Shown here: piece by piece, positions 59,757-64,000 of the stretch
How the letters are laid out: the number at the start of each line of letters is the position of its first letter
Numbering within the stretch: position 1 is the first letter of the stretch
From: Paenibacillus herberti
GTDB taxonomy: Bacteria; Bacillota; Bacilli; Paenibacillales; Paenibacillaceae
Length of the DNA stretch: 64,000 bases
Assembly: GCF_002233675.1 (NCBI RefSeq)
Contig: NZ_NMUQ01000002.1
Location: 1,340,121-1,404,120, forward strand
Direction of reading: 5' to 3'
The notes under the pieces: generated by a model
What the model saw: the letters and a program-made list of their open reading frames with translations, nothing else
What the model was told of the DNA's origin: nothing
Database searches by the model: none
Translations under genes and position numbers: made by a program

Positions 59757-60491
59757 ATGATGGAACAACAACAAGTGAGAGTAAACCCTTTGGATAAACG
59801 CCAAGGCAAAGCCGTCGTCGTATTCAGTGGAGGACAGGACAGCACAACCTGCTTGTTCTGGGCCCAGCAGCGGTATGAAGAGGTTGAGGCGGTGACGTTC
59901 CGCTATGGCCAGCGCCATGAGCTGGAGCTGGATTGCGCCGCGTCCATCGCGGCGGAGCTTGGCGTCAAGCATCATATGCTTGATATGAGCCTGCTTGGGC
60001 AGTTGGCGCCGAGCGCGCTGACGCGTGCGGATGTAGCGGTGGCGGACGCGCCTGCCGAGGGCGGATTGCCTAATACATTTGTGCCGGGACGTAATTTGCT
60101 GTTCATGTCGTTTGCGGCCGTGCTGGCTCAAGGCGTCGGTGCGCGGACGATTGTTACGGGTGTATGCGAAACGGATTTCAGCGGTTATCCCGACTGTCGC
60201 AATGTGTTCATCCAATCGCTGAACGTTTCGATTAACCTCGCGATGGACAGCTCATTCGTCATTGAAACGCCGCTCATGTGGCTCGACAAGGAACAAACAT
60301 GGGAGCTGGCCGATCAGCTTGGAGCATTCGATTTTGTAAGGGAGCGGACGCTGACCTGTTATAACGGTATACCGTCAGATGGCTGCGGCGAATGCCCGGC
60401 CTGTAAGCTGCGCAGCAGCGGGTTGGAGCGCTACTTGGCTCGGCGGGACGGCGGCGGAGTGTCGGCTTCACTACAAGGAGGCGCACGCTAA
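59757..60491 (+). CDS. queC: 7-cyano-7-deazaguanine synthase
   Basis: A 244-residue QueC that turns 7-carboxy-7-deazaguanine into preQ0 using ATP and ammonia. The PP-loop is [17 protein letters not shown] near residues 21-37; [26 protein letters not shown] and the C-terminal zinc cysteines ([18 protein letters not shown]) are all present. GGGGAGGAG precedes two ATG codons; the longer frame runs through the riboswitch and is rejected. First gene of queCDE. Confidence 0.97.
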   Translation: MMEQQQVRVNPLDKRQGKAVVVFSGGQDSTTCLFWAQQRYEEVEAVTFRYGQRHELELDCAASIAAELGVKHHMLDMSLLGQLAPSALTRADVAVADAPAEGGLPNTFVPGRNLLFMSFAAVLAQGVGARTIVTGVCETDFSGYPDCRNVFIQSLNVSINLAMDSSFVIETPLMWLDKEQTWELADQLGAFDFVRERTLTCYNGIPSDGCGECPACKLRSSGLERYLARRDGGGVSASLQGGAR

Positions 60492-60937
60492 TGCAGCAGA
60501 TTTATCCTGCACCTCCACCGCATGTTTACCGTTATGAGCTGAATAAGGAGTTTCATTTTGCCGCAGCGCATTATATTCCTGCCGAGGCGGCGGGCAGCTG
60601 CAGCCGTGTACACGGGCATACGTACTACTGCAATGTTACGGTTGGCGGCGATAAGCTGGATGACTGCGGTTTTCTGGTCAATTTCTCCGAGGTGAAAAAG
60701 CTCGTTCGAGACCGCTTTGACCACCGTCTGCTCAATGATGATGAGCGTTTTGGAGGCGGGGCCTCCGAGCTTGATCCGCAGCATTTTCCGACGACCGAGG
60801 TCGTCGCTCGCACCGTTTGGGAGCTGGTGCAGGAGGAGCTGGATCGGCGCGATAACGGCGCTCGCTGCCTGCAGGTATTCCTGCGGGAGACGCCGTCCAG
60901 CTATGTGATCTACCGCCCGGAGGCTCAGCATGGTTGA
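60491..60937 (+). CDS. queD: 6-carboxy-5,6,7,8-tetrahydropterin synthase
   Basis: A 148-residue QueD of the PTPS fold, which converts dihydroneopterin triphosphate to carboxy-tetrahydropterin. Zinc ligands are His in FHFAAAHYI and the two of HGHTYYC; the catalytic Cys is in GSCSRVHGH; DHRLLNDD and FPTTEVVA are the other conserved blocks. Its ATG shares a base with the queC stop, so translation is coupled. Confidence 0.95.
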   Translation: MQQIYPAPPPHVYRYELNKEFHFAAAHYIPAEAAGSCSRVHGHTYYCNVTVGGDKLDDCGFLVNFSEVKKLVRDRFDHRLLNDDERFGGGASELDPQHFPTTEVVARTVWELVQEELDRRDNGARCLQVFLRETPSSYVIYRPEAQHG

Positions 60938-61835
60938 GCGGGGACAAGTGGCTGAAAGAGAGCTCGCTATGGGCGGCATGATGCCTACGCGGAGTGCGAC
61001 CCCGCGCCGTAAACGTATCCCGGTATTGGAGGTTTTTGGCCCAACGGTCCAGGGTGAAGGCATGGTCATCGGCGTCAAAACGATGTTCGTGCGCACGGCG
61101 GGTTGCGATTATAGCTGTTCCTGGTGCGATTCAGCGTTCACTTGGGACGGCAGCGCCAAGGACGACATCCGCTGGCTGGAGCCGCAGGAAATCATCGATG
61201 AGCTTACCGCTTTATCCGGCGGCAGCTGGCCGGGACATGTGACTCTGTCCGGCGGCAATCCCGCTTTGCTCCCGCAGCTAGGCGAGCTGATTTCGCAGCT
61301 CCAGGCTGGCGGCAGCGCGGTTGCTCTGGAAACTCAGGGCAGCCGCTGGCAGGACTGGTTCCTTGATATCGACGAGCTGACGCTGTCTCCCAAGCCTCCA
61401 AGCTCCGGTATGGAGACGGATTGGGCTCAGCTCGAAAGCATCGTAGAGCGTTTGGTTCAAGCAGGACGAATACCAAGCTTGAAGGTAGTCGTAATGGAGT
61501 CGAAAGTTGGAGCCGAGGCCGCAGCCGAGCACGCTAACCAACCAGCCGACGGCGATTCACAGGCAACTAAAAAACCCGAGCCTGCTGAAGCGGGCTCGGG
61601 TTGGAGTGACTTGGAGTTTGCCAAGGAGGTGCATCGCCGCTTCCCGGCGATTCCGATGTTCCTGCAGGCTGGCAATGACCAGTTGGATGAACCGGACTCT
61701 GCAGCTTTGCGGGAGCATTTGGCTGCTCGCTACGAACGGTTGATTGACGAAGTAATGAGCGATCCTGAATGGCGGCGAGTGCGTATTCTTCCTCAGCTTC
61801 ATGCCTGGTTATGGGGCAACAAGCGCGGCGTCTGA
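60930..61835 (+). CDS. queE: 7-carboxy-7-deazaguanine synthase (radical SAM)
   Basis: A 301-residue QueE. The radical SAM cluster motif is CDYSCSWC (CxxxCxxC) near residues 59-66, with VFGPTVQGEGMVIG before it and HVTLSGGNPAL after it. It overlaps queD by eight bases. Residues about 196-226 (EHANQPADGDSQATKKPEP and on) form a loop insert beyond the usual length, and the DNA under it is a terminator-like palindrome. The first ~25 residues also exceed the family norm; an internal Met (MGGMM or MPTRS) could be the true start. Confidence 0.94.
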   Translation: MVERGQVAERELAMGGMMPTRSATPRRKRIPVLEVFGPTVQGEGMVIGVKTMFVRTAGCDYSCSWCDSAFTWDGSAKDDIRWLEPQEIIDELTALSGGSWPGHVTLSGGNPALLPQLGELISQLQAGGSAVALETQGSRWQDWFLDIDELTLSPKPPSSGMETDWAQLESIVERLVQAGRIPSLKVVVMESKVGAEAAAEHANQPADGDSQATKKPEPAEAGSGWSDLEFAKEVHRRFPAIPMFLQAGNDQLDEPDSAALREHLAARYERLIDEVMSDPEWRRVRILPQLHAWLWGNKRGV

Positions 61836-61870
61836 AGTCGGTACTTGTATAACAGTCCAACGTTAGCGCG

Positions 61871-61994
61871 GCTTGGCTTTACGTTTTTATAAAGTTACTG
61901 GTTTTGCGCCTTTGTGAAGTTGCTGGTTTTGCGCCTTTGTGAGGTTACTGGTTTTGCGCCTTTATGAAGCCGTTTGGTTGTACGGTTTCATAAA
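61871..61994. repeat. 25-bp tandem repeat, three clear and two degenerate copies
   Basis: Units GTTACTGGTTTTGCGCCTTT plus GTGAA begin at 61894, 61919 and 61944; diverged copies flank them. The array follows queE by 35 bases and has no coding sense. Confidence 0.85.
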
Positions 61995-62045
61995 GCTGGT
62001 GAAAAAAAGGAGCGGAGCCAAAGGTCGAGCCTGGAGAAGCGTCAG

Positions 62046-62121
62046 CGTTCGCATTTGAAGTCGGATTTCCACCTCTATGGGAGGTTAAGTTCAGGGAAAT
62101 CTGAGTTCAAGAGCGATCGGA
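62046..62121. repeat. ~75-bp imperfect palindromic hairpin element
   Basis: CGTTCGCATTTGAAGTCGG and GATTTCC pair with GGAAATCTGAGTTCAAG and AGCGATCG, giving about 24 base pairs with a few mismatches and an inner CCTC/GAGG hairpin. No T run follows, so this is not a simple terminator. The remaining bases up to 62187 show nothing else I can support. Confidence 0.65.
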
Positions 62122-62187
62122 GGGCCGGCCTTTGGCGCAGCGGGCACTTGTCACTAAGCATTGTCACTAAGCCTTCTCATTAAGCTT

Positions 62188-63675
62188 CTATTCGTCAGCC
62201 CCCTTCGGCGATGTCCGGAAGACATAACCGAAGTCGCCGGTTTTGACGGCAGGTCCATAATCTTTCACCCAGGTGCTGTAAAAGCGGCTGGAGGCATTTT
62301 TGCGAGTGACAATGATGAAGTCAGGTTTATTGGCCTTGACCAGATCGGTCACATACACAGGAAAGCCGTTGATAGTCTGCTCAAAGGCCGTCCAGCCGAG
62401 CGCAGTTTTCGTTTCATCCGTGATGAAGGGATCTTGGCGTCCATCCGCCAGCACGTCAGCGCCACGGAACATGACATAACCAGAGGTGCCGTACAGCGTC
62501 ATGACCTTCGGTCTGCCAGGTCCTTTGAACGTTTCCATGATGTAGTCCATTTCCTTCACCGGATACTTGAATGAATTTGGCTGCGGCGTATGCTGGAAGT
62601 TGTAAACGGTGTTGACGGCAAGTCCAAGCACAAGCCCCGCGATGAGCGGAGCAGAGCCTAGGCGCAGTCGGAAGCGGCGTAAGCCCGGTACGTCTTGGAT
62701 AACAACTGCGGCGAAGTACAGCACGAACAGCCACATGAACAGATGATATTTGTAGTTGGATACGCCCAGGAAAAAGATGCCGAGCATGAACTGGAAGCGG
62801 AAAAACCGCTTATGTATGCTGAATGGCAGCAGCGCGATGAATGTCAGCAGCATCAGCGTAGCTGTCAGATTGCCCATGCTGTTGAACTGGATCGCTTTCC
62901 ACTCGTTGATCATCAGATTGAAGTTGTCCTGCGTGACCGTGAGAATGAACAGGACGCCTTTGGCGCCAGCCACATTCAGCAGTCCAGCTCCGCCGACCGT
63001 GAGCAGCACCGTCAGCCATTTCCAGCCGACGCGGCGATTGAACAGCTTACGAGTGAACAGCGATTCCAGCAGCGCCATGCCCATGAATACGATGATGACC
63101 GGCCAGACGCCCGAGTGGAAGTTGGCGATCAGCAGCGAGATCAGCGGCATCAGTATCATATAGCGGACAGCCTGCTTCATCTGGAATTCGCGGAGGAACA
63201 CGAAGAACCAGACGATCAGGAAGGCCGAGATCATTTGCGGACGAGTCGTAAAATAAATCTCATAAATGCCCCAGATGACTGGCAGCAGCATCAGCATCAA
63301 CAACGGCTCGCGACCGCGAGAGTCGAAACCGAGCTCTTTGCGAGAAACGAGCATCATCCGGTATAACCCGAGCGACAGCAAGAGCAGGCAGACAGCGGAT
63401 AGCAGATAAGTTCCGGCCCAGCCGAACGCTTTGTACAAGGATGCAATGACGATTTGGAAGCCCATTTCATGCGGCACGTAAGGGAGCTTGTCATCTCCAT
63501 AAAAGGTATGAACGGCAGTATGCGGTACTTTACCGTCCTGGAGAATATGATTGCCGACCTCAATATGCCAGAACGTGTCGGGATCTTGGTAGGACTCGGA
63601 CGGAGGCATCGTGAAAACGATGACGCAGAGAACGATAATGGCGATAGCCGCCGCAGCGGCAAAACGGATTTTCAT
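62188..63675 (-). CDS. Polytopic membrane protein of unknown function
   Basis: A 495-residue protein with about 10-12 hydrophobic helices between residues 5 and 375 and a C-terminal soluble part. A conserved-looking loop SYQDPDTFWHIEVGNHILQDGKVP after helix 1 and TRPQMISAFLIVWFF resemble the lipid-linked glycosyltransferase (GT-C) layout, with Asp residues in the first loop. The C-terminal segment VLADGRQDPFITDE fits this too. GT-C membership is inference. AAGGAGCC precedes the ATG. It interrupts the queuosine genes on the opposite strand. Confidence 0.85.
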   Translation of the reverse strand: MKIRFAAAAAIAIIVLCVIVFTMPPSESYQDPDTFWHIEVGNHILQDGKVPHTAVHTFYGDDKLPYVPHEMGFQIVIASLYKAFGWAGTYLLSAVCLLLLSLGLYRMMLVSRKELGFDSRGREPLLMLMLLPVIWGIYEIYFTTRPQMISAFLIVWFFVFLREFQMKQAVRYMILMPLISLLIANFHSGVWPVIIVFMGMALLESLFTRKLFNRRVGWKWLTVLLTVGGAGLLNVAGAKGVLFILTVTQDNFNLMINEWKAIQFNSMGNLTATLMLLTFIALLPFSIHKRFFRFQFMLGIFFLGVSNYKYHLFMWLFVLYFAAVVIQDVPGLRRFRLRLGSAPLIAGLVLGLAVNTVYNFQHTPQPNSFKYPVKEMDYIMETFKGPGRPKVMTLYGTSGYVMFRGADVLADGRQDPFITDETKTALGWTAFEQTINGFPVYVTDLVKANKPDFIIVTRKNASSRFYSTWVKDYGPAVKTGDFGYVFRTSPKGADE

Positions 63676-63814
63676 TAGTAGGCTCCTTGCAGGCTTGATA
63701 GTAGATCAGTCCGACCATACAGCAATTCCCTTTATTATAGGGGGAATAGGGGGCTTCTACAATCAGGAATGGCGCAAGTAGGCACTAATAAATCAAGATG
63801 AGGAGACTATAACG

Positions 63815-64000
63815 ATGAGCGAGCAAGGAAGAAGCAGTGAGGAGTTGAGCGGCGTGACGCTGCTCGGCAACCAAGGGACGCAATACCCGATGACATATGC
63901 ACCGGAGGTGCTGGAGAGTTTTGTGAACAAACATCCAGACCGCGATTACCGCGTCAAATTCAACTGTCCAGAGTTCACGAGCCTGTGCCCGATGACGGGC
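63815..64000 (+). CDS. queF: NADPH-dependent preQ0 reductase (5' part)
   Basis: The first 62 codons of QueF are in the window; the gene runs off the end. The start ATG has GATGAGGAG upstream. [14 protein letters not shown] near residues 49-62 holds the catalytic Cys that forms the thioimide with preQ0, and [20 protein letters not shown] precedes it, both typical of the short (Bacillus-type) QueF. It completes preQ1 synthesis started by QueCDE but is separated from them by the membrane protein gene. Confidence 0.93.
   Translation, partial: MSEQGRSSEELSGVTLLGNQGTQYPMTYAPEVLESFVNKHPDRDYRVKFNCPEFTSLCPMTG

Overview
The window looks like a chromosomal segment of a spore-forming, GC-moderate Firmicute of the Paenibacillus type. 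The pointers are strong AGGAGG ribosome binding sites, sigma-A promoters, a gamma-type spore protein, YjcZ-like anchors, LplABC-type sugar ABC systems paired with YesM/YesN two-component systems, a futalosine-type menaquinone pair, and guanidine-I, glycine and preQ1-I riboswitches. No rRNA, tRNA, CRISPR array, prophage or intact transposase was seen.

Layout. 0-7.8 kb: a guanidine-I riboswitch with the SMR efflux pair ykkCD, a membrane protein, a ClpP protease with a small Sm-like protein, an ECF-type sigma factor, a 51-bp hairpin repeat array, an SDR oxidoreductase, and a tandem glycine riboswitch ahead of the two-subunit L-serine dehydratase. 7.8-18.3 kb: two YjcZ-anchored surface-type proteins around an ABC exporter, a tandem set of three paralogous 147-149 residue proteins, a CDF metal exporter behind a CzrA/SmtB-like operator, mqnB-mqnD, and a PadR-DUF1700-DUF4097 operon. 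18.3-25.4 kb: a CUT1 sugar ABC transporter and its YesM/YesN pair; the kinase carries a coding minisatellite in its ATP lid. 25.4-31.9 kb: an oppABCDF oligopeptide operon. 31.9-33.8 kb: a gene-poor interval with a second 51-bp hairpin array and degenerate repeats. 33.8-47 kb: an esterase, a Gfo/Idh oxidoreductase, pspC-pspA, a spore protein, a UvrD-type helicase, MarR plus nitroreductase, an orphan IF-3 paralogue, AraC, MATE and a lipoprotein. 47.4-59.4 kb: a mannoside-use locus (GH38, GH125, LplABC-type transporter, YesM/YesN) interrupted by a ~550-bp foldback element. 59.4-64 kb: a preQ1-I riboswitch, queCDE, a polytopic membrane protein, and the start of queF.

How they work together. The two sugar ABC loci follow one plan: two-component sensor, extracytoplasmic binding lipoprotein and two permeases with no local ATPase, implying a shared MsmX-type ATPase elsewhere. 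The mannoside locus adds two exo-mannosidases that would trim imported alpha-mannosides. Several genes sit behind RNA switches matched to their role: guanidine to efflux, preQ1 to queuosine synthesis, glycine to serine breakdown.

The least explained content is repetitive and structural DNA: two related 51-bp hairpin arrays 28 kb apart with paired base changes, the foldback element inside an operon, a quadruplicated clpP 3' end, and low-complexity inserts in otherwise conserved enzymes.
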